This document shows, in pieces, positions 1 to 6,311 of a stretch of 64,000 nucleotides of DNA (its first letter is position 1; each line of letters opens with the position of its first letter). The stretch is from an uncultured Clostridia bacterium (lineage in GTDB: Bacteria > Bacillota > Clostridia > TANB77 > CAG-465): the NCBI GenBank assembly GCA_934162655.1, contig CAKPJL010000003.1:25314-89313 (forward strand), written 5' to 3'. The position numbers were made by a program, and so were the translations under genes. Below the pieces are notes generated by a model. The model saw only the letters and a list, made by a program, of their open reading frames with translations. It ran no database searches and was not told the origin of the DNA.

Positions 1-621
1 TGTATAAAAAACATTTTTAGTTAAATTACTAAATAATAAACATAGTGCAATAGGCGATATAATAATTAAAAATATAATTGTTACATACCTTAGGCAAAAA
101 TTTATCAAAATAGTAACAGTTCCAAAAGATAGAACGCCTTTTATAACACCATCCAAACTCAAAAAATCAGATTTCATAAAATCTTTTATATTTAAAATAC
201 TTTCTTTTAAATTTTCAAATGTTATTTCCTTTTGTGCTAAACCTTGGCATAATTTTTCAGTTGCCTCAGTAAGTGCTTGATTTAAATTTAGAATTTGTTC
301 TATTAAATAATAACTACTATTTACTAATAGTGTTATTAAAAGTAGCTTAAAAATTATATGATATATACTTTCAGCTTTATTTCCATTATACATTGATATA
401 ATCACTGTAAAAGTATAATAAATTATCAAGAAAAAAATAATAGAATTAGCAATTATAATAAAACCAGAAGAAGATATTATTTTGTTTATAGGCTCTTTTT
501 GCAAAATATCTACATTAATGTCTACAATGCCATCTAAAACAGTATATATTTCTCCTTCAATTGATTTAAATATCTTTTCAAAAACTGCATTTAAGTTTTT
601 TATTATATCTGTAACATTCAT
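1..621 (-). CDS. VirB6/TrbL-like type IV secretion membrane protein (partial, C-terminus outside window)
   Basis: The minus-strand frame opens with ATG at 621 (MNVTDIIKNLNAVFEK) and stays open to the window edge, so the C-terminus is missing. The visible 207 residues start with an amphipathic stretch. They then show hydrophobic segments near residues 50-75 and 90-108 and a strongly hydrophobic one near 165-200. Polytopic proteins of this kind, next to a VirB2-like pilin and a VirD4 coupling protein, are usually the VirB6/TrbL inner-membrane channel component of Gram-positive conjugation systems. It starts 2 bases after the stop of the VirB2-like gene, so it is in the same operon. The family call rests on topology and neighbours, not on a diagnostic motif. 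Confidence 0.6.
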   Translation of the reverse strand, partial: MNVTDIIKNLNAVFEKIFKSIEGEIYTVLDGIVDINVDILQKEPINKIISSSGFIIIANSIIFFLIIYYTFTVIISMYNGNKAESIYHIIFKLLLITLLVNSSYYLIEQILNLNQALTEATEKLCQGLAQKEITFENLKESILNIKDFMKSDFLSLDGVIKGVLSFGTVTILINFCLRYVTIIFLIIISPIALCLLFSNLTKNVFYT

Positions 622-623
622 CT

Positions 624-1019
624 CTAAATTAATGCGTCCACAAATTTAATAATAAGATCAATTGAAAGAACAATAGCATATCCTATTATAGCATTTACTA
701 TAACCTTTTTTCCTATATTCATTTTTTCTTCATTTCCAAAGCTAAACTTTCTCATAAGAACGCCAGATGCAATAGCCACCCCAGCTGCCGGAGTAGCAAA
801 TTTAACTAAATAGCCTTGAATTTTTTTAAGTGCACTATTAATTTTAGTAACAAGTGTTGGATCTGTGGCACAATACACACAACTTGTAAACAAAATTATA
901 CTAAACATCATTGCTCCACAAAGTATAAATTTTTTTATACTATCTTTTCTTAAATCTTTATTGTTTAGCCTCTTTATAACTAATTTAAAACTCTTTTTAT
1001 TTACTTTTTCATTTTTCAT
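624..1019 (-). CDS. VirB2/TrbC-like conjugative pilin-type protein
   Basis: This 131-residue protein has a basic N-terminus (residues 1-28), a signal-peptide-like hydrophobic segment (about 31-50, ending SCVYCA), a short helix, and two membrane helices (about 70-90 and 104-125) separated by a charged loop (RKFSFGNEEKMNIGKK). That arrangement is typical of VirB2/TrbC conjugation pilins in Gram-positive elements. It lies between the VirD4-like gene (1 base upstream) and the VirB6-like gene (2 bases downstream), which supports a type IV secretion role. Its exact place in the apparatus, and whether it is polymerised, cannot be read from the sequence. Confidence 0.6.
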   Translation of the reverse strand: MKNEKVNKKSFKLVIKRLNNKDLRKDSIKKFILCGAMMFSIILFTSCVYCATDPTLVTKINSALKKIQGYLVKFATPAAGVAIASGVLMRKFSFGNEEKMNIGKKVIVNAIIGYAIVLSIDLIIKFVDALI

Positions 1020-1020
1020 A

Positions 1021-2853
1021 TTAACTCCCCCATCTTTTAAATTTCACTTTTTTTATAAATTTCATATTATATCCATCTGATATAACACACGCCGCCTCAA
1101 ATGTCTTTAATTGCAAACTAAAGTATTCTTCATTTAGCACATATTCGTCTTTTTCAGATAATGAATAACTCTGACTAAGTGATGATTTCATATTCTTAAA
1201 CTTTTTTAGCATTATACTATATTTACTATCTTGTCCACCTTCTGATATACTTAAAGTTTTATACTGCCTTTTTTCTTTTCCAATTTGTTTTATTATTTCT
1301 GATACTGTGTATGTATCATCATTTCTAAACCATATTTTGTTTACAAAATTTTGTATAATAACTCTTAGAGAATACTCATCTTGCAAATTATTTAAAAGAG
1401 AACTATAACTTTGCATACTAACAACATTTATGCATTTATATTCCCTTGATATAGAAAAGAAATTTGCATCCTCTTTATTTGCATATTCTTGATACTCGTC
1501 ACAAATAAAAAACACCGGCATATTATATTTGTTTGATAACACCTCCTTTTGAAATTCTAATTTTATATATGTTGCTACAAATTTAGCTAGCTCTTTACTT
1601 TCTCCTATATTTATAGATAATAAATTTATATTTAAACCATCTAGCATGAAAGTATTTTTACCGCAAAATTTGTTTATGCTTTGCACATTTGAAGTAAATG
1701 GAGAAGTAATTCTTGTGATTTCTGATTTTATAATCCCAACTGTTCTATCATCTAGTCTTAAATACTCCTCTTTTATAGTAAATATAGCATTTTTAAGTTC
1801 ATATAACTTACTGTCATCATATATACCGCTAAGCATTTTATCTTTTAATTCATCTATTCTTTTTAATAAATAACTTTTATCTAACACTAACTTTTGAATT
1901 TCATAAAAGCTAGGAAAATCTTTATATTCTCTTATCATTATAATAAAATCTTTAATATATTCTTGTGCTTTATCTAACCAATAGGAATCAGAATTCTTAG
2001 AGCTTGGACTTACTAATTCTAAAACAAGTTTAATACGAGATGAAAGTTCTTGAGCAGATATATTTTCCCTATCAAGCGGATTATAACAAAAATTACTTTT
2101 AAGAGACAGAACTTTAAGATTTTTGTTCATATTATATTTATCACAAATTTTGCTTACAGTATTTATAAAATTTCCTTTAACATCAATTATTAAACCACCT
2201 AGTTTATTTTTTATAAGCATATCTAAACAGTTTGATATAGCACTAGATGTTTTACCACTTCCTATACTCCCTGTTATTAATAAATTTTGATATAGTCCAG
2301 ACTCACTTATATAAATACTTTGTTTATCACTAAAGCCTAAATTATAACGCATAGCACATTCTTCATTTGTACTTAAATTTATGGGTTGTTTTCTTGATAT
2401 AAAATTTAGAATTTTGTTATAAAAAATAGAGATATTTGAATAAATGAAGTAATATAATAAAAGAATATAAATGTACTTAACATAGATAAAATTGTTCAAA
2501 AATAAATTATTAAGACAAATACTTTTATAAAATATGTTTACATATAAAAAATTAGAAAATATATATTTATATGTAACTGCTAAATATATAGCAGATATTG
2601 CCATAGATACAAGAATTTTTCCTATTATATTCTTGTACCATTCAGGTGTATTTATAATAGTAAAAAATTTACTTAAAATTGTATTACTTTTGTCTTGTTC
2701 AAAGTTGCAGTTAATACTTTGCAGATTATTCCTCGAAATATATTTTTTTAGCTTAGTGCCATTGCTTGAAAAAATAATGAGTTTATCAACAAGATAGTAT
2801 AACTTTAATAGAAAATAAATAATAAAGATAAAAAAACTAATGACAAAAAACAT
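1021..2853 (-). CDS. VirD4/TraG-type conjugative coupling ATPase
   Basis: This 610-residue protein has an N-terminal membrane region (helices near 3-22, 80-98 and 124-146) followed by a P-loop ATPase. Walker A is GSIGSGKTSS (about 195-204) and the Walker B-like strand is FFICDEYQEY in the second half. The order membrane anchor, nucleotide-binding domain, TraG/TraD C-terminal domain is that of type IV coupling proteins, which bring DNA or protein substrates to the secretion channel. It is the first visible gene of a virD4-virB2-virB6 run with 1-2 base gaps, reading from a strong promoter at 2876-2905. No relaxase or integrase is in view, so this may be an integrative conjugative element or a resident secretion system. 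Confidence 0.85.
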   Translation of the reverse strand: MFFVISFFIFIIYFLLKLYYLVDKLIIFSSNGTKLKKYISRNNLQSINCNFEQDKSNTILSKFFTIINTPEWYKNIIGKILVSMAISAIYLAVTYKYIFSNFLYVNIFYKSICLNNLFLNNFIYVKYIYILLLYYFIYSNISIFYNKILNFISRKQPINLSTNEECAMRYNLGFSDKQSIYISESGLYQNLLITGSIGSGKTSSAISNCLDMLIKNKLGGLIIDVKGNFINTVSKICDKYNMNKNLKVLSLKSNFCYNPLDRENISAQELSSRIKLVLELVSPSSKNSDSYWLDKAQEYIKDFIIMIREYKDFPSFYEIQKLVLDKSYLLKRIDELKDKMLSGIYDDSKLYELKNAIFTIKEEYLRLDDRTVGIIKSEITRITSPFTSNVQSINKFCGKNTFMLDGLNINLLSINIGESKELAKFVATYIKLEFQKEVLSNKYNMPVFFICDEYQEYANKEDANFFSISREYKCINVVSMQSYSSLLNNLQDEYSLRVIIQNFVNKIWFRNDDTYTVSEIIKQIGKEKRQYKTLSISEGGQDSKYSIMLKKFKNMKSSLSQSYSLSEKDEYVLNEEYFSLQLKTFEAACVISDGYNMKFIKKVKFKRWGS

Positions 2854-2875
2854 ATATAAATATCACCTTATCCGC

Positions 2876-2905
2876 ATTCTAACACCATAAACAGCCAATT
2901 GTCAA
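2876..2905 (-). promoter_or_regulatory. Promoter of the type IV secretion genes
   Basis: On the minus strand TTGACA (2905-2900) is followed after 18 bases by TAGAAT (2881-2876), close to the sigma-A consensus. The VirD4 start lies about 20 bases downstream behind an AAGGTGAT ribosome site. The leader is therefore short. Confidence 0.65.
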
Positions 2906-2989
2906 GCTTTTGATGGCTTTATTACAAAACTAGTCTAATTTCGACAACAAAATTTTTTACCATTTTTAATACTTTTTTAAAAAAATATA

Positions 2990-3018
2990 TTGACTTTTAT
3001 CAAAAAGTATAGTATTAT
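2990..3018 (+). promoter_or_regulatory. Promoter of the tRNA cluster
   Basis: TTGACT (2990-2995), a 17-base spacer, and TATTAT (3013-3018), placed about 20 bases before tRNA-Lys. This is an almost consensus sigma-A promoter, divergent from the one at 2876-2905. Confidence 0.8.
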
Positions 3019-3038
3019 ATTTAAGCAGTACATTTTAT

Positions 3039-3114
3039 GGGCCATTAGCTCAGTTGGCAGAGCACTTGACTTTTAATCAAGTTGTCCGCAGTTCGAATCT
3101 GCGATGGCTCACCA
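3039..3114 (+). tRNA. tRNA-Lys (anticodon TTT)
   Basis: The cloverleaf is complete. The 7-bp acceptor stem (GGGCCAT with ATGGCTC) contains one G-T pair. The anticodon stem CTTGA/TCAAG carries the loop CTTTTAA, giving anticodon TTT. The T arm is CGCAG-TTCGAAT-CTGCG and the CCA end is encoded. It is the first of three tandem tRNAs. Confidence 0.97.
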
Positions 3115-3120
3115 TAAAAT

Positions 3121-3195
3121 GGCCCGTTGGTCAATCGGTTAAGACATCGCCCTTTCACGGCGGAGTGAGGAGTTCGACTCTCCTACGGGTCACCA
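3121..3195 (+). tRNA. tRNA-Glu (anticodon TTC)
   Basis: Acceptor GGCCCGT pairs with ACGGGTC. The anticodon loop CTTTCAC gives TTC, the T arm is AGGAG-TTCGACT-CTCCT, and CCA is encoded. It begins 6 bases after tRNA-Lys, so the two are cotranscribed. Confidence 0.97.
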
Positions 3196-3201
3196 AATAT
3201 T

Positions 3202-3277
3202 GCTGGAATAGCTCAGCTGGTAGAGCAACGGTCTTGTAAACCGTAGGTCCTCAGTTCAAATCTGAGTTTCAGCTCCA
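3202..3277 (+). tRNA. tRNA-Thr (anticodon TGT)
   Basis: Acceptor GCTGGAA pairs with TTTCAGC. The anticodon stem ACGGT/ACCGT with loop CTTGTAA gives TGT, and CCA is encoded. It is the last gene of the cluster and is followed at once by a hairpin terminator. Confidence 0.97.
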
Positions 3278-3282
3278 ATATA

Positions 3283-3316
3283 AAAAAGGATACTTCAATT
3301 AGAAGCATCCTTTTTT
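3283..3316. terminator. Terminator after the tRNA cluster, shared with the convergent small gene
   Basis: GGATACTTC (3288-3296) pairs with GAAGCATCC (3302-3310) with one mismatch, with an A-run before it and a T-run after it, so it can act in both directions. The stop codon of the convergent 82-residue gene lies inside it. Confidence 0.85.
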
Positions 3317-3543
3317 AGTTTTCTCCAAAGCTTATTAATTTTAATATTCATTTTTATAGCATCTACTATACTACTACTAAATGCTAAAATCCCTAAATTT
3401 CCATTTATAAGTATCTGATTTAAAGATTTTATACTTATTTTTTTACCGCTTGTAAAATTTATTATGTTAGTACATTCATAATAGTCTTTTCCCTTTCTTA
3501 ATACTTTAATTCGGTTTTGAGTAACTAAATATAGTTTTTTCAT
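3295..3543 (-). CDS. Small protein of unknown function
   Basis: This 82-residue basic protein (MKKLYLVTQNRIKVL...) has a strand-rich N-terminal half and a C-terminal amphipathic lysine-rich helix (about 60-80). ATG has a well placed AGGAGG-type site (plus-strand tcctcc at 3546-3551). I do not recognise the family. It sits alone between two terminators, convergent with the tRNA cluster and downstream of the yrzB-like gene. Clean ends and a good ribosome site support a real gene. Nothing visible suggests a function. Confidence 0.6.
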   Translation of the reverse strand: MKKLYLVTQNRIKVLRKGKDYYECTNIINFTSGKKISIKSLNQILINGNLGILAFSSSIVDAIKMNIKINKLWRKLKKDASN

Positions 3544-3604
3544 TTTTTATCCTCCTTAATTATAAATTGGACTTGCTTTACATAGCACATTATTATTATA
3601 TTCA

Positions 3605-3627
3605 TAAACCATATTTTGTTTACAAAA
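3605..3627. repeat. 23-base exact direct repeat, copy 2 (copy 1 at 1326-1348 inside the VirD4 gene)
   Basis: Both copies contain the core ccatattttgtttacaaaa and match over 23 bases. Copy 1 encodes part of the VirD4 C-terminal motif FVNKIWF. Copy 2 is intergenic, upstream of a terminator. No longer homology is apparent around copy 2. Confidence 0.6.
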
Positions 3628-3653
3628 AAATTGAGAATTATACATTCTCAATT
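3623..3653 (-). terminator. Terminator of the ireB-ruvX-yrzB run
   Basis: AATTGAGAAT (3629-3638) pairs with ATTCTCAATT (3644-3653). On the minus strand a T-run follows directly. It lies just downstream of the yrzB-like stop codon. Confidence 0.85.
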
Positions 3654-3663
3654 CTTTTTATTG

Positions 3664-4026
3664 TTATTCTTCTTCGCTATCTAATTGTGATTTAAATACC
3701 TTAAATACTTTATCTGCTAAAGCTTCATCTGTTACTACATCATATACTTCTTCATCACCATCTTGATTAATTTCAAGTATCGTAACTTCTACATCATCAT
3801 CACTATTTTCATCTTTTACTTCTGCTGCTATTAAATATTCTTTATTATTCTCCTCTAATGCAACTACATCAACGATTTCAAATTTAACATCTCTACCCTC
3901 TTCATCAGTTAGAGTTATTATTGGTTCAAAATCTTCTGGTAACTCCATATCTTCATGTGTATGGCCACATCCAGAGCAACAATCACATGAGTGTGTACAT
4001 TCTACTTCTTCTTCATCAAAAAACAT
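3664..4026 (-). CDS. yrzB: DUF1292 family protein (YrzB-like) with a Cys/His-rich N-terminus
   Basis: This acidic 120-residue protein has a core of ITLTDEEGRDVKFEIVDVVALEENNKEYLIAA, matching the DUF1292/YrzB family (positions about 37-68), and a long acidic tail. The N-terminus is unusual for its Cys/His cluster (CTHSCDCCSGCGHTH, residues 10-24), which could bind a metal ion. In Bacillota this family normally follows ireB (yrzL) and ruvX (yrrK), as here, although a pilin-like gene has come between. No biochemical role is established for DUF1292. The metal-binding idea is inference from the cysteines. Confidence 0.85.
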   Translation of the reverse strand: MFFDEEEVECTHSCDCCSGCGHTHEDMELPEDFEPIITLTDEEGRDVKFEIVDVVALEENNKEYLIAAEVKDENSDDDVEVTILEINQDGDEEVYDVVTDEALADKVFKVFKSQLDSEEE

Positions 4027-4087
4027 ATTTTTTCCTCCTTAATAAATACATTATACATTAATATTTTAATTTTGTATATAGAAAATA

Positions 4088-4501
4088 CTATTTTTCCTTT
4101 ATTTCTATACCTACATCATTCATAATTTTAATAGTATCCTCACTTCTATCTTCGCCATTATAAGTTAGCTTGCCATTTTCAATTATTATTATTTTGTCAT
4201 AATCTTTTACCATACTTGGTATAAATTCTTTTACTTTATCCCAGTCTTCCACACTTTGTAAATCTTCATCACTTTGTGGATCATAATACATACCAAGAGA
4301 AATTGATTCAAATTGCTTATTATTTACATACGCATCAAAATCTGTTTTAAATGTCAACATATCATCTCTTAATACTACCTTTTTAGATTTATTTATAGTA
4401 TCTTGATCTTTCATGGTAAGTATTGCAGCACCAGAAAGTATTATTATAACAATAATTGTTATAACTAATATTATAAGTGATACACCATTTTTTTTAATCA
4501 T
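4088..4501 (-). CDS. Type-IV-pilin-like protein lacking Glu5
   Basis: This 137-residue protein begins MIKKNGVSLIILVITIIVIIIL. That is a short basic leader ending in Gly, then a long hydrophobic helix, as in type IV prepilins and pseudopilins. The residue at position 5 after the putative cleavage site is Ile instead of the usual Glu. The remainder (about 30-137) is a small soluble domain rich in Asp and Lys. ATG has an AGGAGG site 5 bases upstream. It lies 9 bases after ruvX and 61 bases before yrzB, so it is inside a conserved operon. Its N-terminus resembles that of the 944-residue protein at 13258-16092. No prepilin peptidase is in the window, so processing is uncertain. Confidence 0.7.
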   Translation of the reverse strand: MIKKNGVSLIILVITIIVIIILSGAAILTMKDQDTINKSKKVVLRDDMLTFKTDFDAYVNNKQFESISLGMYYDPQSDEDLQSVEDWDKVKEFIPSMVKDYDKIIIIENGKLTYNGEDRSEDTIKIMNDVGIEIKEK

Positions 4502-4510
4502 AAGTTCCTC

Positions 4511-4930
4511 CTATTTATGTATGCTTGATAGATAACCCTCCAATATATAAGTTGCAGCTAGCTTATCAGCATATTCGTTTTTCTTCTTTTGTGATATATT
4601 TAATTCACGCATAGCTTTATATGCAGACACTGTCGTAAGCCTTTCGTCCCACAAAATTACCTGCAAGCCTATTTTATCTTCAATTAATTTTGATAGTTCC
4701 TTAACCTTTTGGCTCTTTTCTGATAGTGTACCATTCATATTTTTTGGATTACCAATTACAATTTTACCCACATCATATTTTTTCACAAGTTCTAAAATAT
4801 GAGATATAAGTTTTTTATCATTACCGTTTATTACATAAGTATCAAGACCTTGTGCAGTAATCAAAAGAGGATCAGAGAGTGCTAGTCCCACTCTTACATC
4901 CCCATAATCAATTGCTAAAATTCTTGCCAT
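4511..4930 (-). CDS. ruvX: Putative Holliday junction resolvase / pre-16S rRNA nuclease RuvX (YqgF)
   Basis: This 139-residue protein has the RNase-H-like fold of RuvX/YqgF: the first strand is ILAIDYGDVRVGLALSD with the catalytic Asp at residue 7, and the later motifs are VIGNPKNMNG and ILWDERLTT with acidic active-site residues. Length fits the family (about 138-150). The family processes the 5' end of 16S rRNA and has been proposed to resolve Holliday junctions. It sits directly after ireB with a 7-base gap, the usual ireB-ruvX order of Bacillota. Confidence 0.95.
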   Translation of the reverse strand: MARILAIDYGDVRVGLALSDPLLITAQGLDTYVINGNDKKLISHILELVKKYDVGKIVIGNPKNMNGTLSEKSQKVKELSKLIEDKIGLQVILWDERLTTVSAYKAMRELNISQKKKNEYADKLAATYILEGYLSSIHK

Positions 4931-4937
4931 ATTTCAC

Positions 4938-5183
4938 CTATAAATTTAAATATGATTTAATCATTTCTTGTAACAAGTCATCTCTTTCTATTTTACATAC
5001 AAGTGCTCTTGCATTATTGTGAGAAGTTATATAAGTTGGATCTCCTGATAAAATATATCCAACAATTTGACTTACTGGCTCATAGCCTTTTTCTTTTAAT
5101 GCAGCAACTACTTGTTCCATTATTTCTTTTACTTTGCTTACTTCCTCTTTTTGAGGAACAAAAACTGTTGTATTTTGATCCAT
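4938..5183 (-). CDS. ireB: IreB family regulatory phosphoprotein
   Basis: This 81-residue protein (MDQNTTVFVP...) has the family core VAALKEKGYEPVSQIVGYILSGDPTYITSHNNAR (about residues 28-61). ATG at 5183 is chosen over an upstream GTG because AAAGGAG lies 9 bases before it. IreB proteins are small substrates of PASTA-type Ser/Thr kinases, studied in enterococcal cephalosporin tolerance. Conserved Thr residues near the N-terminus (TT at 5-6) are in the region phosphorylated in the family. It precedes ruvX as in most Bacillota. Confidence 0.93.
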   Translation of the reverse strand: MDQNTTVFVPQKEEVSKVKEIMEQVVAALKEKGYEPVSQIVGYILSGDPTYITSHNNARALVCKIERDDLLQEMIKSYLNL

Positions 5184-5200
5184 AAAAATCACTCCTTTAA

Positions 5201-6274
5201 TTACATTATCTTCATGGTATTTACATCAATCATACCATCAAGTGCTCTAATCATTTTTTGAATTTCTTTTTCTATATTATTTTGCTTTCTAAAAACATGC
5301 ATTACAAGTTTTATATCAGGTCTTACTTCTTCATCTTCTACTTTTATAAAGATTGTTTTTAGTCTTGCAAGCATTCTTTCTATAACTTGTTGTGTGGTTT
5401 CAATTTCAGTATCTGGTATAGCAATTATAAGTTTAATTCCACTATATCTAATTAGTATCTGATTTTTAATAGCAAATTCTTTTATTGTGTCAGTAACACT
5501 AACTAAAAGCTGATTTCCTATATTTCTATTATATTTTTCATTTATTTCAGGAATATTACTAATAGATAAGACTACTAATACATTTGTATCATATTTAGAA
5601 AGTACATTTCTAACATTAGAATATAAATAGATATTATTATAAAACCCAGTTTGTTTATCCTTTGATTCAGCAAGCTCAATGGTATCTTGAAATTGAACCG
5701 TATCTAAAAATATTCCAAGGTTACTTTTTATTTTTGCAAGTTCATCTTTTGATATAGAATCAAAAGCATTAGGTGCCTCATCTTCCATTATCCAAAATCC
5801 TAAATAAGTATTATTATAATATATAGGTGAAAACATTGCAGACCTTATTTTTCTTTCAGTTGCACTCTGATATGATAGTGTCTTTTCAACTGTTGTTGTT
5901 AGATATTTTGAAATATTTTTATTTACATTAACCTTAAAATCATTGTCATCTGCAACATTTACTACACACTCTAAATATTCACCCTCAACATTAGTAGCCT
6001 TTGCCTCATATACATTTCCATCAAAAAGTGATATTGTAGAATATCTAGGTTTATATGTATCTAAAATTACTTTATTTAATTCTTCAACTTTTTTATTTGC
6101 AAGTATGTTAGTTCCTAAAATATCAAACATCTTTTGTATTACAGACACAGTAGAAATATTAGAAGATACCATCTTATAATAGTCTAGTTTCTTATTTAGA
6201 GATGACCTTTGAATTAAAAAATATGCAAGTGCTATTACTAATAATACTATTACTATTATTAAAAAAATATTCAT
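5201..6274 (-). CDS. Membrane-anchored GAF-like plus degenerate GGDEF protein
   Basis: This 357-residue protein has one N-terminal membrane helix (about 3-21), a GAF-like domain (about 45-195) and a C-terminal GGDEF-fold domain (about 200-350). The GGDEF entry motif reads DKQTGFYNN, close to the usual D-x-LTGLxNR. The signature loop itself is YSGIKL instead of GGDEF, so cyclic-di-GMP synthesis is very unlikely. It is probably a sensory or scaffold protein. It lies 37 bases downstream of the TadZ-like gene and 17 bases upstream of ireB, so it could be cotranscribed with both. A role in localising or timing the pilus machine is possible but only inferred. Confidence 0.75.
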   Translation of the reverse strand: MNIFLIIVIVLLVIALAYFLIQRSSLNKKLDYYKMVSSNISTVSVIQKMFDILGTNILANKKVEELNKVILDTYKPRYSTISLFDGNVYEAKATNVEGEYLECVVNVADDNDFKVNVNKNISKYLTTTVEKTLSYQSATERKIRSAMFSPIYYNNTYLGFWIMEDEAPNAFDSISKDELAKIKSNLGIFLDTVQFQDTIELAESKDKQTGFYNNIYLYSNVRNVLSKYDTNVLVVLSISNIPEINEKYNRNIGNQLLVSVTDTIKEFAIKNQILIRYSGIKLIIAIPDTEIETTQQVIERMLARLKTIFIKVEDEEVRPDIKLVMHVFRKQNNIEKEIQKMIRALDGMIDVNTMKIM

Positions 6275-6311
6275 ACTCTACTCCTTTTTCATAAGTTATA
6301 TAGATTAACAA

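Noticed and set aside
865..1080. Plus-strand open frames over minus-strand genes, for example 865-1080, 1646-1873, 11348-11554, 11663-11974, 15012-15371, 36731-36979 and 50501-50725
   Set aside because: They lie opposite clear genes, have low-complexity Leu/Phe/Ser-rich products and no ribosome sites. They are mirror frames of AT-rich coding DNA.
3054..3239. Open frame across the tRNA genes
   Set aside because: It runs through three complete tRNA cloverleaves and is an accident of stable RNA sequence.
3039..3627. The 23-base repeat as attL/attR of an element integrated at the tRNAs
   Set aside because: The repeat is not part of any tRNA 3' end, and one copy is inside a coding region of the supposed element. 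An att role is not supported.
5201..6274. Active diguanylate cyclase
   Set aside because: The signature loop is YSGIKL in place of GGDEF, so catalysis is not expected.
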